A stretch of 64,000 nucleotides of DNA, from the NCBI GenBank assembly GCA_032334235.1, contig JAVSGI010000003.1, positions 1,364,001-1,428,000 on the forward strand, read 5' to 3'. This document shows, piece by piece, positions 36,730 through 44,917 of the stretch; position 1 is the stretch's first letter; each line of letters starts with the position of its first letter. Both the position numbers and the translations under genes were made by a program. The notes under the pieces were generated by a model. The model saw nothing but the letters and a program-made list of their open reading frames with translations, had not been told where the DNA came from and did no database searches. The stretch is from Paracoccaceae bacterium Fryx2 (GTDB lineage Bacteria; Pseudomonadota; Alphaproteobacteria; Rhodobacterales; Rhodobacteraceae).

Positions 36730-37097
36730 ATCCGAGGCCTAAACCACCAGCAGCCCCGCGGCCGGTTCGTCACCAAAAAGGATCGGCGAAAACCCCGCGA
36801 CAAGGTCAAGTTCACCCGAAATTGCCCAATTCACAACCGCGGTCTGGGTGCACCCCCACCGACCTGCAACATCAAGAATTGAATAGAAATACTGCGCCGG
36901 AAACGCCATGCCTGCCTCCTGTTACGACCCCCAATTTGACCCAGGCTTCAAAGCAAACGAAACCTGCCCCCGACCTCTCGGCGGCGGTGATCATCTGGCG
37001 ATTCTAGTTGTGAACTGCTCTCCCCGAAGCTGTCAGAAATCCCCTTTTGTTCATATCAAATTCATCGGTCGAAACTCTCAAAAGCTGTGGATAACGG
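36730..37097. other. intergenic stretch without recognised gene
   Basis: I see no convincing coding frame. The stretch separates the unknown minus-strand gene from the plus-strand helix-turn-helix module, is poorer in GC towards its right end, and leads into the right-hand 57-bp repeat. Confidence 0.5.
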
Positions 37098-37154
37098 GAC
37101 CGGCAGAATTGCCGGTTTGTTTCTGCCGGTTTCTGCCTCTTTGCCGGTGCCTTG
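37098..37154 (-). repeat. 57-bp inverted repeat, right copy
   Basis: Reverse complement of the unit at 36233-36289 with two mismatches. It lies 67 bp upstream of the excisionase-like gene, mirroring the spacing of the left copy to the integrase. Confidence 0.8.
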
Positions 37155-37221
37155 CCTGTGCTTGTCTCGACTCACTGATTTCAGCGCACCGATCAGGGGG
37201 CGCTGGGCATGGAGAAAAGAT

Positions 37222-37491
37222 ATGCAGAACATTGGCTTGAAGGAAACCGACGATGCGGTGCCAGAGGCGGACACCGGCCTTCTGATCGGCTGGCTGGACC
37301 GGGCCGACCTTGCCCGGGAGCTGACCCTGTCGGTCGATACACTGCAGCGTTGGGAGACCCGCCGCATGGGCCCGCCCTGCGTCCGTGTGGGGCGTAAAGT
37401 GATCTACCGCATGGAAGCTGTTCGCGACTGGCTGCGCGAGCAGGAGGCCCGCAAGGCGTTGACCAGCCGCGCTGTGGCCGCACGGCGCTGA
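37222..37491 (+). CDS. excisionase/AlpA-like helix-turn-helix protein
   Basis: This 89-residue protein has WLDRADLARELTLSVDTLQRWE, a MerR/AlpA-type helix-turn-helix, followed by a wing (GPPCVRVGRKVIYRMEAVRDWL). Proteins of this shape act as excisionases or activators in integrated elements. I use the ATG at 37222, behind GGAGAAAAG. It begins a plus-strand series that runs to 40785. Confidence 0.75.
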   Translation: MQNIGLKETDDAVPEADTGLLIGWLDRADLARELTLSVDTLQRWETRRMGPPCVRVGRKVIYRMEAVRDWLREQEARKALTSRAVAARR

Positions 37492-37501
37492 GGGGGCAAT
37501 C

Positions 37502-37696
37502 ATGGCACAAATTATCCCTATCGGCACAATCACGGTCACCGCCCTGATCGCCGAGGCCCAGCGCGAGCTGGAGATGCGCAAGCAGGTCTACTGGGCCAAC
37601 GTCCGAGCAGGCACGATGCGCCAGGCGGATGCCGACAAGCGCATCGCCCTGATGGCGGCGATTGTGAAACGCCTCACAGCGACGGCTGCGCTATGA
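37502..37696 (+). CDS. small phage-like protein of unknown function
   Basis: This 64-residue protein has a helical region ALIAEAQRELEMRKQVYW and MRQADADKRIALMAAIVKRL. Short proteins of this look are common in prophage early regions of alphaproteobacteria. It overlaps the next gene by 4 nt. The function is unknown. Confidence 0.6.
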   Translation: MAQIIPIGTITVTALIAEAQRELEMRKQVYWANVRAGTMRQADADKRIALMAAIVKRLTATAAL

Positions 37697-38553
37697 GCGT
37701 CCAGGCCATCACATGGGCGCTGGATTGTCCGGCGGGCAGCGTCACCGAAAAGGTGATCCTGTTGGTGCTGGCAAATTATGCCAACGAATACGGCATCAGT
37801 TGGCCATCGCAAAAGACTCTCGCTGATCAAACCGCGCTGGGCGAGCGGACGGTGCGCCGGGTACTGTCCGACATGGACATCCGCGGCGTGATCCGGCGCA
37901 TTCCCCGCCGCCGCGGCAATGGCAGCCGCCAGTCCGACATGATCCTGCTGACCGCGTTTGAGGGTCGCAAACCAGCCCCGCCGGGCATGCTCGACGACGA
38001 TGCAGAGCCCAACAATTCGGGCGCTTTCAAGCAACCGGCCAATGGCGACAAGCGGCCAGTTTGGCCGCCTGACAACCGGCCACTGTGGCCCCACCCCCCG
38101 GCCACAGTGGCCGCCCTTGATACTTCACTGATACTAAAAAGCGCTTCGCATCTAAGCGAACCAGATCCTCGAATGGCTTGTCTTGCAGTTTCAGGTCCCG
38201 GTCTGGACAGGGACGCCGAGGCCAGCAGCATCACGGCTTTCGAGATCACCCGCTGGATTGAGGCGGGCTGCGATCTGACGCTCGACATCCTGCCGGTGAT
38301 CGCCGCGAAAACCCGCGATGCACGACCTGCCCCGATCCGTGGCTGGTCGTTCTTCACCCCTGCCATTCTGGAAGCCAAAGCCCGCCGCCAAATGCCCCTG
38401 CCCCAAACGAAGGAAATTGCTGATGAACACGCAAGCGCCCCACGAAAAGCCAAGCTCCACAAATCCACTGCCCGCGATAGCAGCACTGCCTGGAATGCCG
38501 CTGTTGAAAAAGCTGATCGGGCACGGGCCGCGCAGACCGACCCCAACGCCTGA
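37693..38553 (+). CDS. winged-helix replication/regulatory protein of the integrated element
   Basis: In this 286-residue protein, residues 5-75 form a winged helix (EKVILLVLANYANEYGISWPS, KTLADQTALGERTVRRVL), as in phage replication initiator-like proteins. The middle is proline-rich and disordered, and the C-terminal part (ITRWIEAGCDLTLDILPVIAAK) is helical. The start overlaps the small gene before it by 4 nt, and the end overlaps the following gene by 131 nt in another frame. Confidence 0.65.
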   Translation: MSVQAITWALDCPAGSVTEKVILLVLANYANEYGISWPSQKTLADQTALGERTVRRVLSDMDIRGVIRRIPRRRGNGSRQSDMILLTAFEGRKPAPPGMLDDDAEPNNSGAFKQPANGDKRPVWPPDNRPLWPHPPATVAALDTSLILKSASHLSEPDPRMACLAVSGPGLDRDAEASSITAFEITRWIEAGCDLTLDILPVIAAKTRDARPAPIRGWSFFTPAILEAKARRQMPLPQTKEIADEHASAPRKAKLHKSTARDSSTAWNAAVEKADRARAAQTDPNA

Positions 38554-38929
38554 CGAGATCGCGCTGATCCAGCCCGTGACCAAGCTGCTGGCAGCGTCCC
38601 TGACCCCCGCCAAGCCCGCACGCGCGGCGCAACTGATCACCCGACTGATTGGGCATTACCCGCAGCAGGCGCTGAGTGACGATATCCGCGCAGGGATTGC
38701 CGAAGACTGGCTTGAGGATCTGGCGCATCTGCCCGAGGACGTGATTGATGCGGCCTGCGCGGGCTGGCGGCGGGCCGAAAATAAATTCGCACCGACGCCC
38801 GGCCAGTTGCTGGCCATCGCCAACCCAATCGTCACCATCCGCCGGTTTCTGGCCCAGCAGGGGGCGCAGATCACCGGCCTGCCCGAGGCCAAGGCAACGC
38901 AGCCAGCAGTTCGGAGGGAGGCGCCATGA
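38423..38929 (+). CDS. phage-like protein of unknown function
   Basis: This protein of about 168 residues starts at the ATG at 38423, preceded by GAAGGA. The last two thirds (ARAAQLITRLIGHYPQQ, LPEDVIDAACAGWRR, PTPGQLLAIA) are helical and resemble accessory proteins in prophage replication modules. The deep overlap with the previous gene is unusual, but both frames look coding. It overlaps the next gene by 4 nt. Confidence 0.6.
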   Translation: MNTQAPHEKPSSTNPLPAIAALPGMPLLKKLIGHGPRRPTPTPDEIALIQPVTKLLAASLTPAKPARAAQLITRLIGHYPQQALSDDIRAGIAEDWLEDLAHLPEDVIDAACAGWRRAENKFAPTPGQLLAIANPIVTIRRFLAQQGAQITGLPEAKATQPAVRREAP

Positions 38930-39447
38930 CCCTGACCGCCCGCGACATCGAGGATCGCTTTGAGGAGGCCGCCTACACCCTGCGGCGCCTGCCCGAGGCG
39001 GACCGGCCCCGCGGCTATGGCTCGTCCTGGCCGCCGGTGGTGCAGGAGGCCAAGCATGCCTACGGCTACACCCCCGAGGCCCCGATGCGGGTGATCCCCA
39101 GTGCTGCCGCGATCAGCCGGATGGAGGAATGCTTTGACTGGCTGATGCTGGTCAATCCCGAGGATGCCCGCATCATCTGGCTCCGGGCAGACGGCATGCG
39201 CTGGCGGCAAGTCTGCTACCGCGCCGGAGTTGTGCGATCGACTGCTTGGCGGCGCTGGGCGGCCGCACTTTTGACGATTGCAAAGAAGCTGAATTCAGCA
39301 GCGAAAACAGAGCGCAAGCTGAAGCTGCCGGAGCCACCCGTCCCGACACCCGGCGCAATCCCGCGTGAAAGCGTGTCGAACACGCAGGATAACCCGCAAA
39401 ACACGTTGAACTTCAGGCGAGACATTTCTTCCGGTTCTGAGGCATAA
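38926..39447 (+). CDS. DUF6362-like phage protein
   Basis: This 173-residue protein contains WLRADGMRWRQVCYRAGVVR and STAWRRWAAAL, a helix-turn-helix typical of DUF6362 proteins in alphaproteobacterial prophages. It follows the previous gene with an ATGA overlap and ends the first half of the module. The family's function is not known to me. Confidence 0.65.
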   Translation: MTLTARDIEDRFEEAAYTLRRLPEADRPRGYGSSWPPVVQEAKHAYGYTPEAPMRVIPSAAAISRMEECFDWLMLVNPEDARIIWLRADGMRWRQVCYRAGVVRSTAWRRWAAALLTIAKKLNSAAKTERKLKLPEPPVPTPGAIPRESVSNTQDNPQNTLNFRRDISSGSEA

Positions 39448-39772
39448 AAGCGATAGGCTGGTGGAACATATGGGCGACAGATCGACCGCTTCCCCAAGCC
39501 CTTATCAGGCGCTGCCCCTCGCTCCCCCGGCCTTGGTTCCACCCTGGCTGGACCTGTATGCGGGGGGCAGAGGCGCGGTAAGTCTCTAGCGTCAAACATT
39601 TTTTCTGGGTTCGCACCTTTGGGTGCGCGGTTCGCAGGTGCGCACCCTGCGTCTGAGTGCGCGCCCGCAATCTGATCAACACCGCAGCCGCCCTGCCCAC
39701 TCTTCCCTCCCGTCCTCGCCCCTCCAAGGAACCGCCCGTCACCGGCGGTTCCGACCCCGCCCCACCTTATCC
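39448..39772. other. intergenic stretch without recognised gene
   Basis: This stretch holds no convincing gene. It has a short hairpin ACCGCCCGTCACCGGCGGT (39731-39749) close to the strong terminator that follows. Confidence 0.5.
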
Positions 39773-39800
39773 GGCCCGGTGTTCATCACCGGGCCTTTTT
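39773..39800 (+). terminator. strong terminator before the last module gene
   Basis: GGCCCGGTG and CACCGGGCC pair perfectly over a 5-nt loop and are followed by TTTTT. It lies only 20 bp before the next start codon, so the downstream gene either has a promoter inside this short stretch or is expressed by read-through. Confidence 0.8.
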
Positions 39801-39819
39801 CCATGTCCGGAGTCCTCCC

Positions 39820-40785
39820 ATGAGCCACGCCGCCACCAACTGGGCCATCCAGCAGCGCGGGCTGAAGCCTGCCACCAAGATCGTGCTGTGGTTCCTCTGC
39901 GACCGCCACAACCCGGATTTCGGCTGTTTCCCGACGCAGGCCCGGCTGGCCGAGGATGCGGAAATGTCCATCTCTGCCCTGAACGATCATTTGGCGACGC
40001 TAGAGAAATTGGGGCTGATCCACCGTATCCGCACCCAAAATCCGCGCACGCACCGCCGCCAGCCTACCCGTTACCTCCTGGGGTTCGAGCAGGGATTCCC
40101 GCAAAACCCACCTCCGGAAAGCGGAGAAGGCTTTGTTGAAAACATGGAAGAAAACGACGACCCGTCTCCGGAATCGCCAGATGGGGCCATCTCCGGATTT
40201 CCGGGGGTTCCATCTCCGGATTTTCCCCAAAGCCATCTCCGGAATCCGGAGTATAACCTTGTAAGGGAACCTTTAACTAAACCTGTAAAGGAGGAGGAGG
40301 ACGCGCAAGCGCGCGAGATCGATTTTGATCATTTTTTCTCAGAGCTTCTGACCGCGCTGGGCCTCGATCCGACCGGCACCCTGCCCGCCTGGTGGCAGGG
40401 TTGGCCAGCCAAAACCCATGTGCGACGTTGGATCGACGACCTCGGCCTCAATGAAGACCGGATCGTCGAGACCGCAACCGAAACCCGGAGGGACCACCCT
40501 GCCCCGCCAGACGGTCCCAAGGCACTGGACCGGGCGATGGAACGTGCGGCCAAGCGCGATGACCAAGTCGCGGCAACCTCCCCGAAGGCCCCGACCGGCA
40601 AACGCCAGCCCAAACGCACAGAGGGCGAACGACCCAGCGCCGATGAACTCGCGGCCTTTTACGCAGACATGGTCAACTCCGACCGCTACATGCCCGCCAA
40701 CACGATTAGCAACACAATCCGCGACGCAATGCTATCACGCGGGCTCGTCACGCCGGAACGGTTGCGGGCGCGGGGTGTGCATTGA
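39820..40785 (+). CDS. helix-turn-helix replication-type protein
   Basis: In this 321-residue protein, residues 15-70 form a winged helix (PATKIVLWFLCDRHNPDFG, SISALNDHLATLEKLGLI), as in replication initiators and repressors of alphaproteobacterial phages and plasmids. The middle is rich in Pro, Ser and Glu, and the C-terminus has a helical NTISNTIRDAMLSRG segment. It stands alone between a terminator and a convergent disrupted gene. Confidence 0.6.
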   Translation: MSHAATNWAIQQRGLKPATKIVLWFLCDRHNPDFGCFPTQARLAEDAEMSISALNDHLATLEKLGLIHRIRTQNPRTHRRQPTRYLLGFEQGFPQNPPPESGEGFVENMEENDDPSPESPDGAISGFPGVPSPDFPQSHLRNPEYNLVREPLTKPVKEEEDAQAREIDFDHFFSELLTALGLDPTGTLPAWWQGWPAKTHVRRWIDDLGLNEDRIVETATETRRDHPAPPDGPKALDRAMERAAKRDDQVAATSPKAPTGKRQPKRTEGERPSADELAAFYADMVNSDRYMPANTISNTIRDAMLSRGLVTPERLRARGVH

Positions 40786-40867
40786 GCCAATCCTGAACGT
40801 CGAACAGTCCGGCGGGTGCTGCGGACGGACCATCTCGGCACCTTTGGCCAAGGGAAGCGCCACACAT

Positions 40868-41158
40868 TCAGTGCAACATTTCCTCCAGCCCCAACGCAAC
40901 GAACGCCGCCTTCATCGCCGGATCAAACCCCGGATCGATCCGCGCCGGGCCATAGCCGTGCGCCCGGTTCCACCCATCGATCTCGCGCAGTTCTGCGGCA
41001 AATTCTTCGGGCGACGCAGCCGCCTTCAAGGTCGTGTCACCCTCACAATAGCTGAAAATAATCAACCGGGTCGGGTTGGCCCATGTCCCGAAATATGACG
41101 CGTCCTGAGCCGTATCGACCTGCGCCCAGCCCTTCTCGTAGCTGCAGAGCCCGAAATC
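40868..41158 (-). pseudogene. mobile-element accessory protein, C-terminal part, cut by IS21
   Basis: This encodes DFGLCSYEKGWAQVDTAQD through FVALGLEEMLH. The N-terminal 16 residues are at 43746-43795. Removing the IS21-family element and one AAATC duplication gives a 111-residue protein. I cannot name the family. It was the third gene of a minus-strand operon. Confidence 0.75.
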
Positions 41159-41335
41159 TGTTGCGCGACAACCATCTTGGCCGGTGCCGACAACCACCTT
41201 GGCCGGTGGGGCTGAACGGAAGACGGGCATGCCCGTCTGGAGGGCAGCCCCACCGGCTTGATTGATTTCGGGGAAGGTGCTGGTCGCTGCGGGTTGGTAA
41301 GCCGGGTTCCTCTGCCGTCAAACGGAGGATCCGGG

Positions 41336-42844
41336 TTGGCCTACAAACCCATCAACGACCAGCAATTGAGATTATACATGTCCGACCTCCGATATCACAG
41401 TCAGCGCACGTCGGCCGCCCGCGCCGGGTTCAGTGAGCGCACGGCCCGACGGTTCGATGCCGATCCGACGCTGCCCTCGAACCGCAAGATCGTTCACGGG
41501 CGCACGGTGGCCGATCCCCTCGAAGGCTTTTGGGAGGGCGACATCCTTCCCTTGCTGGAGAGGGACAGCGCCTTGCAGGCCGTCACCCTGCTGCGCCACC
41601 TTCAGGGCCTGCACCCGCTGGCCTTCCCCGATGACCGGATCCGGCGCACCCTGGAACGGCGGGTGCGGCAGTGGCGGGCGCTGAACGGACCCGAGCGCGA
41701 CATCATCTTCCGCCAGACGCCGGAGCCGGGCCGCATGGCCCAGTCCGACTTCACTCATGCCGAGGAGCTGGAGGTGACGATCGCGGGCCAGCTATTCCCG
41801 CATCTGCTCTACCACTTCGTCATGGTCTACAGCCGGTGGGAGCATGTCGGGGTGGTCCTGGGCGGGGAGAGCTTCACGGCCTTGGCCGAGAACCTGCAGC
41901 AGGCGCTCTGGTCGCTCGGCGGGGCACCACAGGAGCATCGCACCGACAGCCTCTCGGCCGCTTTCCGCAACCTGACGGCTGACCAGCGCCAGGATATCAC
42001 CACGCGCTACAATGCCTTCGTCGGCCATTACGGCATGGAGGCCAGTCGCAACAACCGCGGGGAAGCTCATGAGAACGGCGCGGTGGAATCCCAGAACCGG
42101 CACCTGAAGAAGGCCATCGAACAGGCGCTGATCCTGCGCGGCAGCCGCGACTTCGCCAGCATTGAGGACTACCGCCGCTTCATCGACATTCTGGTGGCAC
42201 GGCGCAACCGGCAGCGGGCGGCGGCCACGCAGGTGGAACGGGCGCATCTGAAGCCCCTGCCGCGCCGGCGCACCACCGACTTTACAGAGACCGTGGTTCC
42301 GGTCACCCGCACCAGCGGCTTTCTGGTCAAGAGCATCTTCTACAGCGCCCCGTCGCAGCTGATCGGGCAGCGCTTGCGGGTCCACCTTTACGACGATCGC
42401 CTTGAGGCCTTTCTCGGCAGCACCCTGGTCGTCAGCCATACAAGGGCGCGAGGTCGCGGCGATGGCCATCGCGTGCATGTCATCAACTACCATCACGTCA
42501 TCCATGCGCTGCGGCGCAAACCGCAAGCCCTGTGGAGTTCGATCTACCGCGACAGCCTGTTCCCGCGAACCGAATACGCTGAGGCCTGGAAGGTGCTGCA
42601 GCGCGATCTGCCCCGCCGCGACGCCTGCCGCCGCATGGTCGACCTGCTGTTCATCGCCCACGACCGGGCCTGCGAGGCGGAACTGGCACATCTGCTGGCA
42701 GCAGAATTGGACGCGGGCCGGGTGCCCGATCCCGGACCTCTGGCATCCTGCCTGAACCCGCGGCAAACGGCGCTGCCGAGAGATGTTGCCGTCGCCCATC
42801 CCTCGCTCGACAGCTTCGATGCCCTTCTGGGAGCCTGCGCATGA
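41336..42844 (+). CDS. istA: IS21-family transposase IstA, type 1
   Basis: This protein of about 502 residues is nearly identical to the copy at 8882-10390; I see one substitution (Asn to Asp in FDADPTLPS). The TTG start behind GGAGG is the same. The DDE residues are conserved. Confidence 0.9.
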   Translation: MAYKPINDQQLRLYMSDLRYHSQRTSAARAGFSERTARRFDADPTLPSNRKIVHGRTVADPLEGFWEGDILPLLERDSALQAVTLLRHLQGLHPLAFPDDRIRRTLERRVRQWRALNGPERDIIFRQTPEPGRMAQSDFTHAEELEVTIAGQLFPHLLYHFVMVYSRWEHVGVVLGGESFTALAENLQQALWSLGGAPQEHRTDSLSAAFRNLTADQRQDITTRYNAFVGHYGMEASRNNRGEAHENGAVESQNRHLKKAIEQALILRGSRDFASIEDYRRFIDILVARRNRQRAAATQVERAHLKPLPRRRTTDFTETVVPVTRTSGFLVKSIFYSAPSQLIGQRLRVHLYDDRLEAFLGSTLVVSHTRARGRGDGHRVHVINYHHVIHALRRKPQALWSSIYRDSLFPRTEYAEAWKVLQRDLPRRDACRRMVDLLFIAHDRACEAELAHLLAAELDAGRVPDPGPLASCLNPRQTALPRDVAVAHPSLDSFDALLGACA

Positions 42845-43656
42845 CCTCCCGCGAGATCGACATCCACACGCTGCCCGGCATGCTGACCGCGCTGCGCCTG
42901 CCCAGCTTCCACAAACTCTGGACCGAGATTGCCACCCGCGCCGATGCCGAAGGCTGGCCCGCTGCCCGCTTTCTGGCTGTCCTCGCGGAATACGAGCTGG
43001 CCGAACGCGACATGCGCCGCATTCAGCGCCACATGAACGAGGCACAGCTACCGGCTGGCAAGACGCTGGCGACCTTCGACTTCAAGGCGCTGCCAACCCT
43101 GCCGCGCGCCCGGATCGAGGCCTTGGCGGCCGGCGACTGGCTGGAGGGTGGCGGCAATCTGATCGCCATCGGCAATTCCGGCACGGGCAAGACGCACATT
43201 CTCTGCGCGATAGGCCATGCCCTGATCGAGCGGGGACACCGCGTGTTCTATACCCGCACCAGCGATCTGGTGCAGCGACTTCAGGCCGCCCGCCGCGATC
43301 TGGTGCTCGAAGCCGCGCTCGCCAAGCTCGACAAGTTCGACCTGATCATCCTCGACGACATCACCTACGCCCACAAGGATCAGGCCGAAACCGGCGTGCT
43401 CTTCGAACTGATCGCCCGGCGCTACGAATACCGCAGCATCGCCATCGCCGCCAACCAGCCCTTCAGCGGCTGGGACCAGATCTTCCCGGACAAGGCGATG
43501 ACCGTCGCCGCCATCGACCGGCTGGTTCATCACGCAGCGATCCTGGAGATGAATGCCGAAAGCTTCCGCCAGCGCGCGGCCGCCTCCAACAAAGAGGCGC
43601 TGAGCAGACCGCCAACGACAACCATCGCCGACAACAAGGACAAAGGAGAAGGCTGA
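42841..43656 (+). CDS. istB: IS21-family helper ATPase IstB, type 1
   Basis: This 271-residue AAA+ protein has the same Walker motifs as copy 1. It differs near residues 28-38 (TEIATRADAEG against ADIATRADTEG), at AAGDW against AVGDW and at EYRS against ECRS. All changes are in frame, so both copies remain intact. Confidence 0.93.
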   Translation: MTSREIDIHTLPGMLTALRLPSFHKLWTEIATRADAEGWPAARFLAVLAEYELAERDMRRIQRHMNEAQLPAGKTLATFDFKALPTLPRARIEALAAGDWLEGGGNLIAIGNSGTGKTHILCAIGHALIERGHRVFYTRTSDLVQRLQAARRDLVLEAALAKLDKFDLIILDDITYAHKDQAETGVLFELIARRYEYRSIAIAANQPFSGWDQIFPDKAMTVAAIDRLVHHAAILEMNAESFRQRAAASNKEALSRPPTTTIADNKDKGEG

Positions 43657-43745
43657 GCGAAAAACAATTCCAGATACGCCAACCCAGCGGCCTAAAACCG
43701 GCCAACGTGGTTGACGGTCACGGACATGCTGGTTGACGCGCTACA

Positions 43746-43795
43746 AAATCATAGACGTAGCGATCGCCGGGGCAGAATTCGTGGGTGATCTTCAT
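43746..43795 (-). pseudogene. mobile-element accessory protein, N-terminal part
   Basis: From the ATG at 43795 it reads MKITHEFCPGDRYVYD, then meets the IS21 end. The ATG overlaps the stop of the 182-residue gene by ATGA. The rest is at 40868-41158. Confidence 0.75.
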
Positions 43796-44340
43796 GCTGG
43801 CACCTGCGCGCGGGCAGTAATGGCGATTACGCAAAGGTCGCGGTAGCGGGCCATGGCCTTGGGGCTGGACGAGACCGGATTGATCTCGAAAGCCTGCAGG
43901 GCGGCGATGTCGCCTGCCTCGGCCAAGGCTACGATCTGGGCCAGCTTGGCGCGGAAGCGGGCGTGGGTCGGTTTGGAAAAATCCGGCGCGGGCGGCAGCG
44001 CGCCGGTTTGAGCCTGATCGCGGATGGCTTGCCGCTTGCCGACAACCGGGGCGGGCGCGGCCTTCGGTTCGTCGACGGGCGCCGGAACTGGCTCACCCGC
44101 AGAATCGGGGTTGCCGTATTCCAGCACCAAGGTCAGTCGGGCCTCGGCCTGATCGAAGGTATCGGCCGTCAGGATCGACGTAAACGCAAGGGCGGCGCGC
44201 TCGGCGCCGATCCTTGCCGCCAGCAAGCGGGCGAAGTTGTCGCCCGCCTTCTTTGCGCTGGCGGCCGGTTCGATCGGGGTTTCGGAAATGCGCTGGGCAA
44301 GCGTGTCGATCTGCGCGGCGGTGAGGGCCTTGGTTTTCAT
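43792..44340 (-). CDS. mobile-element protein of unknown function
   Basis: This 182-residue protein has a helical N-terminus (KALTAAQIDTLAQRISETPI), a Pro/Ala-rich linker near residues 85-105, and a helical C-terminal third (HARFRAKLAQIVALAEAGD). It lacks membrane or signal segments. It lies 12 bp after the 73-residue gene and is coupled to the disrupted gene after it. The family is not recognised. Confidence 0.6.
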   Translation of the reverse strand: MKTKALTAAQIDTLAQRISETPIEPAASAKKAGDNFARLLAARIGAERAALAFTSILTADTFDQAEARLTLVLEYGNPDSAGEPVPAPVDEPKAAPAPVVGKRQAIRDQAQTGALPPAPDFSKPTHARFRAKLAQIVALAEAGDIAALQAFEINPVSSSPKAMARYRDLCVIAITARAQVPA

Positions 44341-44352
44341 GGGTTCGTTCCT

Positions 44353-44574
44353 TCAGGCGTTGGTGATGTGGGCGCAAAGCCCGAGGGTTGTGACCGCGTA
44401 GATCATGGTGCGGCCGTCGCCGATCGCGGTGCCGTAAGCCTGCGCCTCGGGCAGGGTCGCGAATTGCGCGCGCGTGCGAGTGGCGGGCGTCCGGCCGCGG
44501 GCGGCGACAAAGTGCGCGGCGTTCTTGAGGCAGAATTCTTCGTGGTTCGTCAGAGGCTTGGTTGCGATCTTCAT
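44353..44574 (-). CDS. small mobile-element protein of unknown function
   Basis: This 73-residue protein starts at ATG 44574 (MKIATKPLTNHEEFCLKN) and contains TLPEAQAYGTAIGDGRTMIY. It is the first gene of a three-gene minus-strand operon in the right part of the element. It may be a plasmid-like accessory protein; no function is assigned. Confidence 0.55.
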   Translation of the reverse strand: MKIATKPLTNHEEFCLKNAAHFVAARGRTPATRTRAQFATLPEAQAYGTAIGDGRTMIYAVTTLGLCAHITNA

Positions 44575-44674
44575 GGCGGTCTCCGTTGCGTTGCAATGGC
44601 TGCAGACAGCGCACGGTCCCAAAAGAGAGCAACTCCTAAGTCACTGAAAATATGAGGTTTCGGTCAGAAAGGGA

Positions 44675-44803
44675 GTGCCCCGGCGAAGCTATGCCGCGCA
44701 GCGCGGGGTCTCGGAGGCGGCGGCGCGCAAGGCGATCGCAACCAAGCGCATTGCCACAGTGCCCGAGGGCAGGATTGATACCGCAAAGGCAGATCCCGAA
44801 TAG
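44675..44803 (+). CDS. terminase small-subunit (Nu1-like) helix-turn-helix remnant
   Basis: From a GTG the frame gives about 42 residues: PRRSYAAQRGVSEAAARKAI and KRIATVPEGRIDTAKADPE. This matches the N-terminal helix-turn-helix of Nu1-like DNA-packaging proteins, which should be much longer. It stops early, and no ATG lies upstream before the previous stop. It is probably a prophage remnant. Confidence 0.4.
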   Translation: MPRRSYAAQRGVSEAAARKAIATKRIATVPEGRIDTAKADPE

Positions 44804-44917
44804 CGCGCGCAGACTGATCCGGCCAAACGCCGCGCGGCCTCCCGCCCGCTTAAGCCTTTATCAAGAAGGCCCCGGAAGCGGTCTCGAATAGCGGCAGACA
44901 GGCGCCTTCCGAAAGAG

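Larger units (their letters stand above)
41159..43745 (+). mobile_element. IS21-family insertion sequence, type 1, copy 2
   Basis: This 2587-bp element begins TGTTGCGCGACAACC and ends with the inverse of TGTAGCGCGTCAACC. It is flanked by AAATC (41154-41158 and 43746-43750). It differs from copy 1 at scattered sites and in a dense cluster near the start of istB. Confidence 0.95.
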
